This document shows positions 52,514 to 62,295 of a stretch of 64,000 nt of DNA, piece after piece. The translations under genes and the position numbers were made by a program. The notes under the pieces are model-generated. The model searched no databases. It was not told the origin of the DNA and saw nothing but the letters and a program-made list of their open reading frames with translations. How positions within the stretch are numbered: position 1 is the stretch's first letter; every line of letters begins with the position of its first letter. Source of the stretch: Anaerovirgula multivorans (GTDB lineage Bacteria; Bacillota; Clostridia; Peptostreptococcales; Natronincolaceae); the NCBI RefSeq assembly GCF_900188145.1, contig NZ_FZOJ01000001.1, positions 124,001-188,000 on the forward strand, written 5' to 3'.

Positions 52514-55132
52514 TTAAACACCGCTAGCTTTTTTCTGCAAGCGATAAAGAATATTTAATGATTCTATAGGTGTTGTCTCCATCAAATTTAAAGCTTTTAT
52601 TTGACTAATAATTTCTTCATTATCAATATCTAAGAAATTTAGTTGTTGATTATTGACATTACCCTGTAGAGGATTTTCTTTGATTACGATATCATGCTTT
52701 GCTAAATCATTTTTTTCTAAGTCCATTAATATTTTTTGGGCTCTACCTATAACAGCTGTAGGAAGTCCTGCAAGCTTAGCAACTTGAATTCCATAACTCT
52801 TGTCTGCACTTCCCTCTATAACCTTTCTTAGAAAGACGATATTGTCTTCTTCTTCTTTAACAGCAATACGATAGTTTTTAACTCCTTCAATGATCCCTTC
52901 TAATTCTGTTAATTCATGATAATGGGTAGAAAAAAGGGTTTTGCATTTCAAAGCTTGACTAATATGTTCAATGACTGCCCATGCAATACTTAAGCCATCA
53001 AAGGTACTAGTCCCTCTACCTATTTCATCTAATATCAGTAAGCTGTTCATCGTCGCATTACTCAATATATTGGCCATTTCACTCATTTCAACCATGAAGG
53101 TGCTTTGCCCTTGACTTAAATCATCACTGGCTCCAACTCTAGTAAAGATTCTGTCAACTACGCCTATCGTAGCACTTTCAGCTGGTATAAAGGACCCTAT
53201 TTGTGCCATTAAAACAATTAATGCAACTTGTCTCATATAGGTAGATTTGCCTGCCATATTGGGTCCGGTTATTATGGAAATCTCATGCTTTTCTCGATCA
53301 ATAATCGTGTCATTTGATATAAAGCCATTATTGTTTATCATTTTCTCTACCACTGGATGTCTTCCATTGCTAATAATGATTTTATGATCATTATTAACTA
53401 AAGGTTTGATATATCCATTTTCATAAGCTGATTCTGCCAGTGAGTACAGGGCATCTAATTGCGCAATAGATTGAGCAGTGTTTTGTATATTAGGCACCTC
53501 TTTTTCTATTTCCTTTCGAATTTCTAGAAAAAGCTGATATTCTAATGTTATCACTTTTTCTTCAGCCCCCAGCACCTTTGATTCCATCTCTTTTAACTCA
53601 GGTGTTATATATCTTTCACAATTTGCTAAGGTTTGTTTTCTTATGTAGTCGTTAGGAACCATATGGAGATTAGATTTTGTAACCTCTAAATAATAACCAA
53701 AAATTTTATTGTAGCCTATCTTTAAGGATTTAATTCCTGTTCTTTCTCTTTCTTTTGTCTCTAGACTGCTGATCCAGCTTTTCCCCTCTTTTGAAGCGTA
53801 TCTCAATTCATCTACATCCTGATTATACCCATTTTTTATGATGTTTCCTTCTTTTACATTAATTGATGGTTCATCTAGTATCGCATTTTCTATTAAATGC
53901 TTAACTTCTTCATGATTACTTATTTTTGATAAAATATCTTGCAAAAATGTAGATTCTTTATTTGATAATAAATCCTTAATTGCAGGCAGACAAGCTATAG
54001 AGTTTTTTAGGGCAATTAAATCTCTTGGATTAACAGTGCCATAAGCAATTTTACCGGATAACCTTTCTAAATCATAAATGTCTTTTAAGTATTCTTTTAA
54101 CTCTTTTCTCAATAGCAAGTCTTCTTTAAATATTTCTACAATACTTAATCGGTTATTGATACTTTCAATATCCAATAAAGGTTCTTCAATCCATCTCCTC
54201 AGTAATCTTCCTCCCATTGAAGTCATGGTTTTATCGAGAACCCACAATAGAGAACCCTTTTTCTTCTTCTCCCGAATCGTTTCAGTTAATTCAAGATTTC
54301 TCCTAGTATTTAAATCTAAAATCATTGTATCCTTCAATGTATATACTTGTATTCTTTTCAGATGATTTAGTGTTCTTTTCTGGGTTGATTTTAAATAATC
54401 AATCAAAGCCCCTGTGGACTGCACACCTAAATGTTTATACTCAAATCCTAATCCTTCTATAGAAATAGTATTGAAATGGCTCTTTAACTGTTTTGTTGCA
54501 TATTCATAATCAAAGTGCCAATCTTCATAGTCATTTATATATAAATTAAGCTTTTCTCCACAATCTGTTATTAGATCTTTTAGTAAAGGATCTTCAACAT
54601 AATAAATAATCTCTTTTGGGTGGACTTTACATATTTCATCATGTAGATTTTCCTTAAACTTTTCCTTTACTATTTCAGTTGTTAGCAGTTCACCAGTTGA
54701 AATATCAACATAGGTTATTCCAACACCTTTACCCTTACCATATATTGACATTAAATAGTTGTTCTTTTTTTCTTCCAACAGCTCTGTATCGATTAAAGTA
54801 CCTGGTGTAATAACACGAACAACATCTCTCTTCACAATACCTTTAGCCTCTGCAGCATCCTCTACCTGGTCACATATAGCAACTTTATATCCTTTTATGA
54901 TCAACTTATTAATATAGTTATTTACTGAATGATAAGGGACACCACACATAGGAGCCCGTTCCTCAAGACCACAGTCTCTTCCTGTAAGAGTAATTTCTAG
55001 TTCTCTAGAGGCGACTAAAGCGTCGTCAAAAAATAGCTCGTAAAAATCCCCCAACCTAAACAGCAATAATGTATCATTATATTGATTTTTAATTTCCATA
55101 TATTGTTCCATCATGGGCGTTAACTTTTTCAA
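52514..55132 (-). CDS. mutS: DNA mismatch repair protein MutS
   Basis: 872 aa, standard MutS1 length. The N-terminal mismatch-contact loop is GDFYELFFDDA (Phe-x-Glu), preceded by MMEQYMEIKNQY. The connector, lever and clamp follow, then the ABC-type ATPase with Walker A ITGPNMAGKSTYMRQ, the signature region DDLSQGQSTFMVEM and Walker B SLLILDEIGRGTSTFDG, HYHELTEL. It binds mismatches as a dimer and recruits MutL. First gene of mutS-mutL-miaA-hfq. Confidence 0.98.
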   Translation of the reverse strand: MKKLTPMMEQYMEIKNQYNDTLLLFRLGDFYELFFDDALVASRELEITLTGRDCGLEERAPMCGVPYHSVNNYINKLIIKGYKVAICDQVEDAAEAKGIVKRDVVRVITPGTLIDTELLEEKKNNYLMSIYGKGKGVGITYVDISTGELLTTEIVKEKFKENLHDEICKVHPKEIIYYVEDPLLKDLITDCGEKLNLYINDYEDWHFDYEYATKQLKSHFNTISIEGLGFEYKHLGVQSTGALIDYLKSTQKRTLNHLKRIQVYTLKDTMILDLNTRRNLELTETIREKKKKGSLLWVLDKTMTSMGGRLLRRWIEEPLLDIESINNRLSIVEIFKEDLLLRKELKEYLKDIYDLERLSGKIAYGTVNPRDLIALKNSIACLPAIKDLLSNKESTFLQDILSKISNHEEVKHLIENAILDEPSINVKEGNIIKNGYNQDVDELRYASKEGKSWISSLETKERERTGIKSLKIGYNKIFGYYLEVTKSNLHMVPNDYIRKQTLANCERYITPELKEMESKVLGAEEKVITLEYQLFLEIRKEIEKEVPNIQNTAQSIAQLDALYSLAESAYENGYIKPLVNNDHKIIISNGRHPVVEKMINNNGFISNDTIIDREKHEISIITGPNMAGKSTYMRQVALIVLMAQIGSFIPAESATIGVVDRIFTRVGASDDLSQGQSTFMVEMSEMANILSNATMNSLLILDEIGRGTSTFDGLSIAWAVIEHISQALKCKTLFSTHYHELTELEGIIEGVKNYRIAVKEEEDNIVFLRKVIEGSADKSYGIQVAKLAGLPTAVIGRAQKILMDLEKNDLAKHDIVIKENPLQGNVNNQQLNFLDIDNEEIISQIKALNLMETTPIESLNILYRLQKKASGV

Positions 55133-55276
55133 AAATAAAACCTCCTAATAAAGAAAATCATAGGTTAATTATATCAGATAAGTATTGATAGAACAAAGTC
55201 AACATTACTTATTGATACTAATATCAATTATGATAAGATCTGTTATGATTTTTTGCAATAATCTTTATTTTCTTCA

Positions 55277-55308
55277 AACAAAAACTGGCTATATGAAGAA
55301 GCCAGTTT
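55277..55308 (-). terminator. Terminator of miaB
   Basis: 8-bp stem (55282-55289 with 55301-55308), then TTTTTG on the minus strand. It separates miaB from the mutS run. Confidence 0.85.
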
Positions 55309-55341
55309 CATCTAACAAAACGCTATGTCGTAGACGTACAC

Positions 55342-56769
55342 CTATAGAATTTCACCATTCAAAGAAAAGGTTTTGGGTTCAGTAATTTTTACCATCACAA
55401 GCTTACCTACCAAAGATTTACCTCCATCAAAATTGACTAATTTGTTTTGTCTTGTTCTGCCCATCAGTCTATCTGGATCAGTTTTACTGGGTCCTTCCAC
55501 TAAAACCTCAACTTCTTTATTTAAATAATTCTTATTAATTTCACCACTTATTTGATTGATCATTTCTACTAGTTTGTTGAATCTACTATGTTTTGTTACG
55601 TCATCTACCTGTTCTTCCATCTTTGCTGCTGGCGTTCCTTCTCTTATTGAATATAAGAAGGTAAATGCAGAGTCAAACCTAACCTTTTCTACTATATCTA
55701 AAGTGCCTTGAAAATCTTCTTCGGTTTCTCCTGGAAAACCTACAATAATATCTGTTGTTAATGCTATATTAGGTATAGTGTCCTTCATCTGATGAACTAA
55801 GTCTAGATAACTTTCTTTTGTATAATTTCTGTTCATCTTTTTCAATATGTGATTGCTGCCAGCTTGAAAAGGAAGATGTATATGTTCACATACCTTTTGA
55901 CATTCAGCTATTGCTTTAATTAACTCCTGCGATAAATCTTTAGGATGAGAAGTCATAAATCTAATTCTTTCAATACCTTCCACTTCATTGAGCTCTCTTA
56001 AAAGATCAGCAAAATCAGTTTTTACTTCTAATGTTTTTCCGTAAGAATTTACATTTTGACCTAATAAAGTAATTTCTTTAGTACCGTTTTTTGCTAAATC
56101 AATCACTTCATTAAGAATGTCTTTTACTTCCCTGCTTCTCTCCCGACCTCTTGTGTAGGGAACGATACAATAGGTGCAAAAGTTATTACAACCATACATA
56201 ATATTTACAAAGGCTTTAATGTCATATTTCCTAATTGACTGAATACCTTCTATTATTTCTCCCTCTTGCTCCCATACTTCTACCAGCATATTATCTGCTT
56301 GTTTACAGTTTGCTAATAGTTCAGGAAAGTTATGAAGGTTGTGGGTACCAAAAACTAAATCTACATGTCTATACTTTTTTTTGATCTCATCAACTACTTT
56401 AGGCTGTTGCATCATACAACCACATACTGCTATGATCAAATCACTATTTTTTTGTTTTAATGGTTTTAGGGCTCCTAGATTGCCATAAACTTTTAATTCG
56501 GCATTTTCTCTTACACAACATGTATTATATATAATTAAGTCTGCGGTTTCTTTTTGAGTAGTCTCTGTATAACCCATATCCTTCAGCATCCCTAATAGCT
56601 TTTCAGAGTCATGTTCATTCATTTGACAACCGTAGGTTACAATCATTACCTTTTTTTCTTTCCCAGTTTTCTCAAATATTTCTTTATTTCTATAGGATAT
56701 TTCCTCTATTATTTCTTGTTGTCTTTGTAGGTCAAGAGAATTGACTTCATAACTACTTTGTCTTTTCAA
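55342..56769 (-). CDS. miaB: tRNA-2-methylthio-N6-dimethylallyladenosine synthase MiaB
   Basis: 475 aa. The N-terminal MTTase domain holds the first [4Fe-4S] site: [20 protein letters not shown] and VCGCMMQ. The radical SAM core has [19 protein letters not shown] near 190, and the TRAM domain lies at the C-terminus. It adds methylthio to i6A37 made by MiaA. An extra 40-residue N-terminal tail is normal in Firmicutes. AAGGAGG precedes the start. Confidence 0.97.
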   Translation of the reverse strand: MKRQSSYEVNSLDLQRQQEIIEEISYRNKEIFEKTGKEKKVMIVTYGCQMNEHDSEKLLGMLKDMGYTETTQKETADLIIYNTCCVRENAELKVYGNLGALKPLKQKNSDLIIAVCGCMMQQPKVVDEIKKKYRHVDLVFGTHNLHNFPELLANCKQADNMLVEVWEQEGEIIEGIQSIRKYDIKAFVNIMYGCNNFCTYCIVPYTRGRERSREVKDILNEVIDLAKNGTKEITLLGQNVNSYGKTLEVKTDFADLLRELNEVEGIERIRFMTSHPKDLSQELIKAIAECQKVCEHIHLPFQAGSNHILKKMNRNYTKESYLDLVHQMKDTIPNIALTTDIIVGFPGETEEDFQGTLDIVEKVRFDSAFTFLYSIREGTPAAKMEEQVDDVTKHSRFNKLVEMINQISGEINKNYLNKEVEVLVEGPSKTDPDRLMGRTRQNKLVNFDGGKSLVGKLVMVKITEPKTFSLNGEIL

Positions 56770-56817
56770 AACTATTTCCTCCTTATAGTATAACGCCCTT
56801 TACAAATATTTCTTTTT

Positions 56818-56970
56818 GCGCTCTGTGAAAGTGACTGACACCAAATCGAAGATTTGGGTCATCTACTTGCACTCTGCGAAAGTGACTGACACCAAATCGA
56901 AGATTTGGGTCATCTACTTGCACTCTGCGAAAGTGACTGACACCAAATCGAAGATTTGGGTCATCTACTT
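56818..56970 (+). repeat. Three tandem 51-bp REP-like units
   Basis: Units 56818-56868, 56869-56919 and 56920-56970 are nearly identical, starting GCRCTCTG and ending GTCATCTACTT, with the inner stem CCAAATC/GATTTGG. They sit upstream of miaB. A 60-codon frame across them is only periodic repeat, not a gene. Confidence 0.9.
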
Positions 56971-57041
56971 TTCATTAATATATTATATCCTAACTTGACC
57001 TATAAAAAAAGCTTCTTTAGTACTTCATAAGTAAATGCTGA

Positions 57042-57686
57042 CTATCCTCCTAATGTGACATCCTGCTTATCATACCATTCTAATGCTTCAAATAAATGTT
57101 TAGATTGGAAATTCGGCCAATAGTCATCCACTACATAAAAATCAGAATATACTGATTGGACTGGAAGAAATCCACTTAGTCGACGTCTACCTCCCCATCG
57201 AATGATTAAATCTATACGGGATATATCATAGGAATATAAATTTTGCATTATATTATCTTTGCTGCTTGAGTCATTTACAGAGGCCTTTGATAAATCCCAA
57301 TGCCATCCGTAATTTACTAAAAAATTAACCTTTGTTTTACCTTCCCCAAAAGCTTTCCTTGTTGTATAGGATTCTAACTCTTTAGGAAACATAGGTGAAT
57401 CTGTATTTCCAATAACTAATAAAGATGCGTCTTCTTTCGATAGTATATTTACCGCATCAATACATGCTTTCGTAAAAGCCAATGTTTGTATAGATGGCCT
57501 TTTGGTATTATCCATTGTAAAGCCATAATAGGTTAGTTCCTTTATTCCCACTTCTTGACAAAGCTTAAATAATTCTACACCTGGTCTTAATCCGCTATTA
57601 TAGCCCTCCTCTTTTCCCAAGCCCTTTTCTTGGGCCCATCTTCTATTTCCATCAGGAATTATTCCTATATGTGTTGGCATTCGCAT
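57042..57686 (-). CDS. Undecaprenyl-diphosphate synthase family protein, divergent
   Basis: 214 aa. N-terminal HIGIIPDGNRRWAQEKG carries the catalytic Asp and diphosphate contacts of cis-prenyltransferases; GVGIKELTYYGFT, DLIIRWGGRRRLSGFLPVQSVYSDFYV match the IRTGGE/LSNFLLWQ region, altered. It is shorter than UppS (about 250) and lacks the usual RTGGE form, so it may make a different or shorter cis-prenyl chain. It is not next to cdsA or dxr, as the main uppS would be. Confidence 0.8.
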   Translation of the reverse strand: MRMPTHIGIIPDGNRRWAQEKGLGKEEGYNSGLRPGVELFKLCQEVGIKELTYYGFTMDNTKRPSIQTLAFTKACIDAVNILSKEDASLLVIGNTDSPMFPKELESYTTRKAFGEGKTKVNFLVNYGWHWDLSKASVNDSSSKDNIMQNLYSYDISRIDLIIRWGGRRRLSGFLPVQSVYSDFYVVDDYWPNFQSKHLFEALEWYDKQDVTLGG

Positions 57687-57711
57687 TTTTCTTCCTCCAA
57701 ACTATAATTTC

Positions 57712-57829
57712 AATTCAATAAGGGCTTTGCCCGTCATTCAACGTTTTCAGTGGGAGATTGAACTCCCACTGAAAAAATTAAGTGGAACCCGCCGCCTATA
57801 GAGGCGGGGGACATCTTAATTTAGTTATA
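57712..57829. repeat. 118-bp structured repeat, copy B
   Basis: Second copy of the element at 41077-41194 in the same orientation; eight differences, no gaps. Contains the same three hairpins, here with an extra C-G potential around the CCGCC stem. Lies just upstream of the UppS-family gene. Confidence 0.85.
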
Positions 57830-57896
57830 TTTTTTCATTATTACCATTAACTAAATCTATCATTCAAATCGCAAAATAATATTTGCGAATTTATTC

Positions 57897-58018
57897 TATA
57901 GATAACCAATTTTAAACTTTAATTTTGATATACACGGTCTACGGTTTCGCCCAAAACCATGGGTTGCAAATGTAGCCCTTAGTATATCAAAATTAAGTTC
58001 TGTAGTTGGTTATCTATA
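57897..58018. repeat. 122-bp MITE-like palindromic element
   Basis: Terminal inverted repeats of 13 bp (TATAGATAACCAA and its exact complement at 58006-58018), and an inner 14-bp pair (57919-57932 with 57983-57996). The middle is GC-richer. No coding capacity. It lies upstream of the aminotransferase gene. Confidence 0.75.
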
Positions 58019-58175
58019 TCAATATATCAATTTTGAATAAAATTTATATATAATTTAATATAAAATCTAAATATTCCAACTTATTTTCAGTGCAAAGGTT
58101 TTCCTTGTTTAATTTTTACAAATTGTGTTATTATATAATTGTGTACATAAATAATATATATAGGAGGTAATTAGT

Positions 58176-59372
58176 ATGAATTTATCTAAACGAATCACTG
58201 GCATGCAAGAATCTCCCATTAGAAAACTAGTTCCTTATGCACAAGCTGCTAAAGCCAAAGGAAAGCATGTTTATCATTTGAATATTGGACAACCTGATAT
58301 AGAAACCCCGTCATCCTTTATGGAATCTATTCGTAATTTTGATGAAAAGGTTTTAGCTTACTCTCTATCACAAGGTATGCCTGAATTAATTGATTCCATT
58401 ATCAACTATTATAAAAAATACGATATGGAGTATGAACAAGATGAAATATTGATAACGAACGGAGGTTCTGAAGCTCTTTTATTTGCCATTATTGCTATAG
58501 CTGATACAGAGGATGAAATATTAGTACCCGAGCCCTTCTATACAAACTATAATGGCTTTAGTTCAGCTGTAGATGTTAAGGTTTCTCCTATTACCTGTAA
58601 AGCTGAAGATGGTTTCCACTTACCAAGCAAAAAGAGCATTGAAGAGGCAATCAACCCTAAAACAAGAGCGATACTTTTATCTAACCCAGGTAATCCAACT
58701 GGTGTTGTATATACAAAAGAAGAGATAGAAATGTTAGCAGAACTAGCTAAAGAATACAATTTATTCATTATTGCAGATGAAGTATACAGAGAATTTGTTT
58801 ATGATGGATTAGAATATACTAGTTTTGGTAACATTGAAGGAATCCAAGATCGAGTAATTATTATAGATAGTGTATCTAAGCGATATAGTGCTTGTGGTGC
58901 AAGAATTGGTTCCATTGCTAGTAAGAATAAAGAATTGATGAAACAAATACTAAAGCTTTGTCAAGGTAGATTATGTGTACCTACATTAGAGCAAGTTGGC
59001 TCTGTTGAGTTGTATAAAACTTCAGAAGAGTATTTTACCCTAGTAAATGAAGAATATCAGAAACGTAGAGATATCGTTTATACTGCTCTAAATAATATTC
59101 CTGGTGTTCTATGCAAAAAACCGACTGGTGCATTTTATGTGGTAGCTAAATTACCAGTTGATGATGCAGAAAAATTTGTTATATGGATGCTAAATGACTT
59201 TGATGTAGATAATAGCACTGTAATGTTAGCACCAGCTGAAGGCTTTTATGCTACTCCTGGCCTGGGAAAAGATGAAGCTAGAATTGCCTATATTCTAAAT
59301 GAAAATGACTTAACAGCATCTATGGATCTCTTGAAAAAAGCTTTAGAAAGTTATCCAAATAGAACATTATAA
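58176..59372 (+). CDS. Pyridoxal-phosphate aminotransferase, class I (aspartate aminotransferase-like)
   Basis: 398 aa. Fold-type I: NIGQPDIETP near the N-terminus, YSLSQGMPELI, ITNGGSEALLFAI, LSNPGNPTGVVY, IIADEVYREFVY, the PLP Lys in IIDSVSKRYSACGARIG, and ARIAYILNENDL at the end with the carboxylate-binding Arg. The substrate cannot be set; aspartate or another amino acid is likely. TAGGAGGTAATTAGT precedes the start. Monocistronic with a terminator. Confidence 0.9.
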   Translation: MNLSKRITGMQESPIRKLVPYAQAAKAKGKHVYHLNIGQPDIETPSSFMESIRNFDEKVLAYSLSQGMPELIDSIINYYKKYDMEYEQDEILITNGGSEALLFAIIAIADTEDEILVPEPFYTNYNGFSSAVDVKVSPITCKAEDGFHLPSKKSIEEAINPKTRAILLSNPGNPTGVVYTKEEIEMLAELAKEYNLFIIADEVYREFVYDGLEYTSFGNIEGIQDRVIIIDSVSKRYSACGARIGSIASKNKELMKQILKLCQGRLCVPTLEQVGSVELYKTSEEYFTLVNEEYQKRRDIVYTALNNIPGVLCKKPTGAFYVVAKLPVDDAEKFVIWMLNDFDVDNSTVMLAPAEGFYATPGLGKDEARIAYILNENDLTASMDLLKKALESYPNRTL

Positions 59373-59386
59373 ATTTAATAAAATCT

Positions 59387-59509
59387 AGACTGTTGAAAAG
59401 CCTTCAGATTCGAGGCGCAAGAAAATCCAGCAACCGCAGCGTATACAGAAATACGTAAGGGTGCTGGATTTTTGAAGCAACGAAGAAGATGGAGGTTTTT
59501 CAACAGTCT
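59387..59509. repeat. 123-bp MITE-like inverted-repeat element
   Basis: 13-bp ends AGACTGTTGAAAA (59387-59399) and its complement (59497-59509); inside, AAAATCCAGCA pairs with TGCTGGATTTT. The rest is an imperfect palindrome. No coding capacity. Confidence 0.75.
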
Positions 59510-59535
59510 GAGCTCGGATTAAATCCGAGCTTTTA
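59510..59535 (+). terminator. Terminator of the aminotransferase gene
   Basis: AGCTCGGATT and AATCCGAGCT pair around a short loop, followed by TTTATT. It also abuts the stop of the MerR gene on the other strand. Confidence 0.8.
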
Positions 59536-60120
59536 TTGTTTACTTCCAAATATTTTAGCGAAAATAGAAACCTTTTTGTTTTCCTCTCTTTTTAGTTTTT
59601 CCTTTAACTCTGCCATCTCATAGGACTTCTCTTTAATTTTCATTTTTAGTTTTGCATTTTCACATATTAAAACATCTTTTTCTTGATTAACAAGCTGATT
59701 CTGAAGCTCATCTATTTTATAATAAAGCTCTTCTATATCCTTTTTATAGTCAATTTGTTGAATGTGAGCAAATAATTGTTTTAGAATAGTATACAAATTT
59801 TCATTACCAAATTCTGCTATGTATGAGGAATTTTCTAAATTTGCTACCGAAGCAGCTATTTCTTGTGCATTATCCTCATTCATCACTATTTCAGGTGATT
59901 TTAATACCTGCTTTATTTGTTTGTTTGTTAGTCCCTTTTCCTGCAGAGTTTTGATGTTCCGCAGTTCTTCTAATTCTTTATAGGTAAAAAACCTTCTATT
60001 ACTTTCATTTCTTGGAATTTCTAAATCAAATTCTTTTTCATAGTATCTTATAACATGGGGTTTGAATCCAGTTATTTCGGAAATTTCTTTTATAGAATAT
60101 ATTTCATTCATTACTTCCAC
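59533..60120 (-). CDS. MerR family transcriptional regulator with coiled coil
   Basis: 195 aa from a GTG at 60120, placed 5 bases after AGGAGGTG; an ATG three codons later is too far from it. HTH: YSIKEISEITGFKPHVIRYYEKEF, then RRFFTYKELEELRNIKTLQEKG. The C-terminal half (about 115-185) is a long charged coiled coil, DELQNQLVNQEKDV onward, with no ligand domain, so the signal sensed is unknown. Monocistronic. Confidence 0.88.
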   Translation of the reverse strand: MEVMNEIYSIKEISEITGFKPHVIRYYEKEFDLEIPRNESNRRFFTYKELEELRNIKTLQEKGLTNKQIKQVLKSPEIVMNEDNAQEIAASVANLENSSYIAEFGNENLYTILKQLFAHIQQIDYKKDIEELYYKIDELQNQLVNQEKDVLICENAKLKMKIKEKSYEMAELKEKLKREENKKVSIFAKIFGSKQ

Positions 60121-60235
60121 ATCTTCACCTCCTATAGATTTCTTCCATATCTATGGAAGGTTTTCCTTTAAAAAACTGAAAATTTCGTTATACAAATTCA
60201 GTCATTCTCTAATAAAAGGTTAAAGCTTTAGACAA

Positions 60236-60261
60236 AAAAAGACATGCACACCATGTCTTTT
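60236..60261 (-). terminator. Terminator of the M42 peptidase operon
   Basis: AAAGACATG pairs with CATGTCTTT around a 5-base loop, with T runs on both strands. Confidence 0.85.
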
Positions 60262-60274
60262 TAAATAAGTATTT

Positions 60275-61273
60275 TTATTCGATGCTATTTTGTAAAATAT
60301 ACTTTGTTAATTCAACTGAATTCTCTATGTCGGAAAGAAATACCATTTCACAATTACTATGGAGATATCTACAGGGAATCGAAAGAACACCTGAAGGAAC
60401 ACCACTTTTAGTAATATGAATAGCTCCAGAATCAGTTCCTCCATGCTCCAGCACTTCCATTTGATATGGTATGTTATTTTCTTTTGCTTGTGCTATCATA
60501 TAATCCTTAACCTTAGGGTGACATAGTATTGAGTTGTCTTTCACCTTAACTGCTGGACCTGCACCCAGTTTTACTGCCATTGTTTTAGCCTTAGGAGTAT
60601 CTCCTGTCGCTGTAACATCGAAGGCTATGGCTATGTCTGGTTCTATTCCAAATGCTGCAGTCCTTGCGCCCCTAGTCCCAACTTCCTCCTGTACTGTAAA
60701 TACAAAATATAAATCATTATTTGTATTTTGTATTCTTTTTAATGCTTCAATCATTATGAAGCAACCTATTCTATCATCTACAGCTTGAGATATAACTTTT
60801 TTATCATCTATTAAAGGCTCACTATGATATACACAGACATCTCCTATTGAAACCATGGTTTCTGCCTCTTCTTTATTGCTGGCTCCAATATCGATGTAGA
60901 GCTTATCTAAAGTTAAATCTTTTAAGCTATCGATCTTTTCATTCCCTATTACACCAATAATCCCATCTTCAAAGATAACTCTTTGAGATAGTGTTATAGC
61001 AGGGGAAATACCTCCTACATTAGTAAATCTTAAAAACCCTTTATCATCAATATAGGTTACCATTAATCCAATATGATCCATATGTCCTGCCAACATTACT
61101 TTGGTTCCATTACCTTTTCTTCTGGCAATTAAATTTCCTAATGGGTCAACTGAAATTTCATCAACATAATCTTCAATCGCATTTTTTATTAATTCTCGAA
61201 CATTTGATTCGTTTCCTGAAGGAGAATAGGCTGAGAGCATTTTTTTTAAGAGCTCAAGATCTAAGTCATGCAT
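60275..61273 (-). CDS. M42 family metallopeptidase, third of three
   Basis: 332 aa. Metal-site motifs: LAGHMDHIGLMV (first His), VDDRIGCFIMIEAL (bridging Asp), VQEEVGTRGA (Glu base and ligand), AFDVTATGD (Asp), and HSNCEMVFLSD with the last His. M42 enzymes are tetrahedral dodecameric aminopeptidases or glutamyl/aspartyl peptidases. It begins on the stop of the previous peptidase gene (TAATG), so the two are coupled. Substrate preference cannot be read. Confidence 0.92.
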   Translation of the reverse strand: MHDLDLELLKKMLSAYSPSGNESNVRELIKNAIEDYVDEISVDPLGNLIARRKGNGTKVMLAGHMDHIGLMVTYIDDKGFLRFTNVGGISPAITLSQRVIFEDGIIGVIGNEKIDSLKDLTLDKLYIDIGASNKEEAETMVSIGDVCVYHSEPLIDDKKVISQAVDDRIGCFIMIEALKRIQNTNNDLYFVFTVQEEVGTRGARTAAFGIEPDIAIAFDVTATGDTPKAKTMAVKLGAGPAVKVKDNSILCHPKVKDYMIAQAKENNIPYQMEVLEHGGTDSGAIHITKSGVPSGVLSIPCRYLHSNCEMVFLSDIENSVELTKYILQNSIE

Positions 61274-62295
61274 TATATTATACCTCCTTTACTAATCTCT
61301 TCAATATATTTGATAACTAACTCTTTCGTGTTATCTACATCGTTTTTGCTCAAAACTGAAACTGGGGAGTGAATATATCTACATGGAACAGCTATCGATA
61401 CACAAGGTGTACCTGTACCTGCAAGATGAAATTTGCCAGCATCATTACCTCCGAAGGTAGTTCTACGATATTGCCAGGGAATGTTATACTTTTTTGCTGT
61501 ATCTATTACAGATTGTATATGCTTTTTTTGATATATGGAAGTCTGATCCATGATAGAGATGGCTGGTCCCTTATCTAAGGTAGTAACTTGAAAATGTGGC
61601 TCGATATCAGCAACATCAGAACAGGTAGTTCCTTCCAAAACGATTATTAGATCAGCCTCTAATTGATTCGCTGCAACCTCTGCACCTCTTAATCCAATTT
61701 CTTCTTGAACAGTAATCACAGCTGTAACATTCACTGGAAGTTGTCTTTTCAAAACATCTATGATGACATTACAGCCTACCCTGTTATCTAACGCTTTTGC
61801 TTTTATTCTATTTTCTCCAAATTCCACGTATTCACTATGGAAGCTGATATAGTCTCCAATAGTGACTTTTTTTTCCGTTTCTTCTTTACTTTTTGTGCCA
61901 ATATCTATGTATAAATCATCATAGCTTAAAGCTTTTTCCCTTTCTGTAGGCTTTTGCATATGAACAGCCTTAGCTCCTATGACTCCTGGAATTCTAGCGT
62001 CACCGATTAAAACAATCTTAGATACTAGTATTCTACTATCAATCCCGCCAACTGATATGAATCTTATCAATCCACTATCCTCTATCCCTTTGACCATAAA
62101 TCCAACTTCATCCATATGGGCAGTAATAACAACATTGTAAGAGGAGTTAGGTGTTTTTTTCTCTGCTATAATATTTCCGATTCTATCTACTTTAACTTTA
62201 TCGACAGTATCCTTCAGCTCTTCCAGTATAACATTACGAATCTCCCTCTCACACCCTGAAACACCAAAAGCACTCGTTAGTTTTTTTAATAGCAT
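61273..62295 (-). CDS. M42 family metallopeptidase, second of three
   Basis: 340 aa. ITAHMDEVGFMV, KALDNRVGCNVII, VQEEIGLRGAEVA, then IVLEGTTCSDV where Glu replaces the usual Asp ligand (both occur in the family), and YIHSPVSVLS. It overlaps its neighbours at both ends by one to ten bp, so the three genes are one translational unit. Paralogue divergence suggests different specificity or mixed complexes. Confidence 0.92.
   Translation of the reverse strand: MLLKKLTSAFGVSGCEREIRNVILEELKDTVDKVKVDRIGNIIAEKKTPNSSYNVVITAHMDEVGFMVKGIEDSGLIRFISVGGIDSRILVSKIVLIGDARIPGVIGAKAVHMQKPTEREKALSYDDLYIDIGTKSKEETEKKVTIGDYISFHSEYVEFGENRIKAKALDNRVGCNVIIDVLKRQLPVNVTAVITVQEEIGLRGAEVAANQLEADLIIVLEGTTCSDVADIEPHFQVTTLDKGPAISIMDQTSIYQKKHIQSVIDTAKKYNIPWQYRRTTFGGNDAGKFHLAGTGTPCVSIAVPCRYIHSPVSVLSKNDVDNTKELVIKYIEEISKGGII

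Noticed and set aside
56816..56998. 60-codon plus-strand frame with periodic protein repeat
   Set aside because: It only reflects the 51-bp tandem repeats, whose length is a multiple of three.
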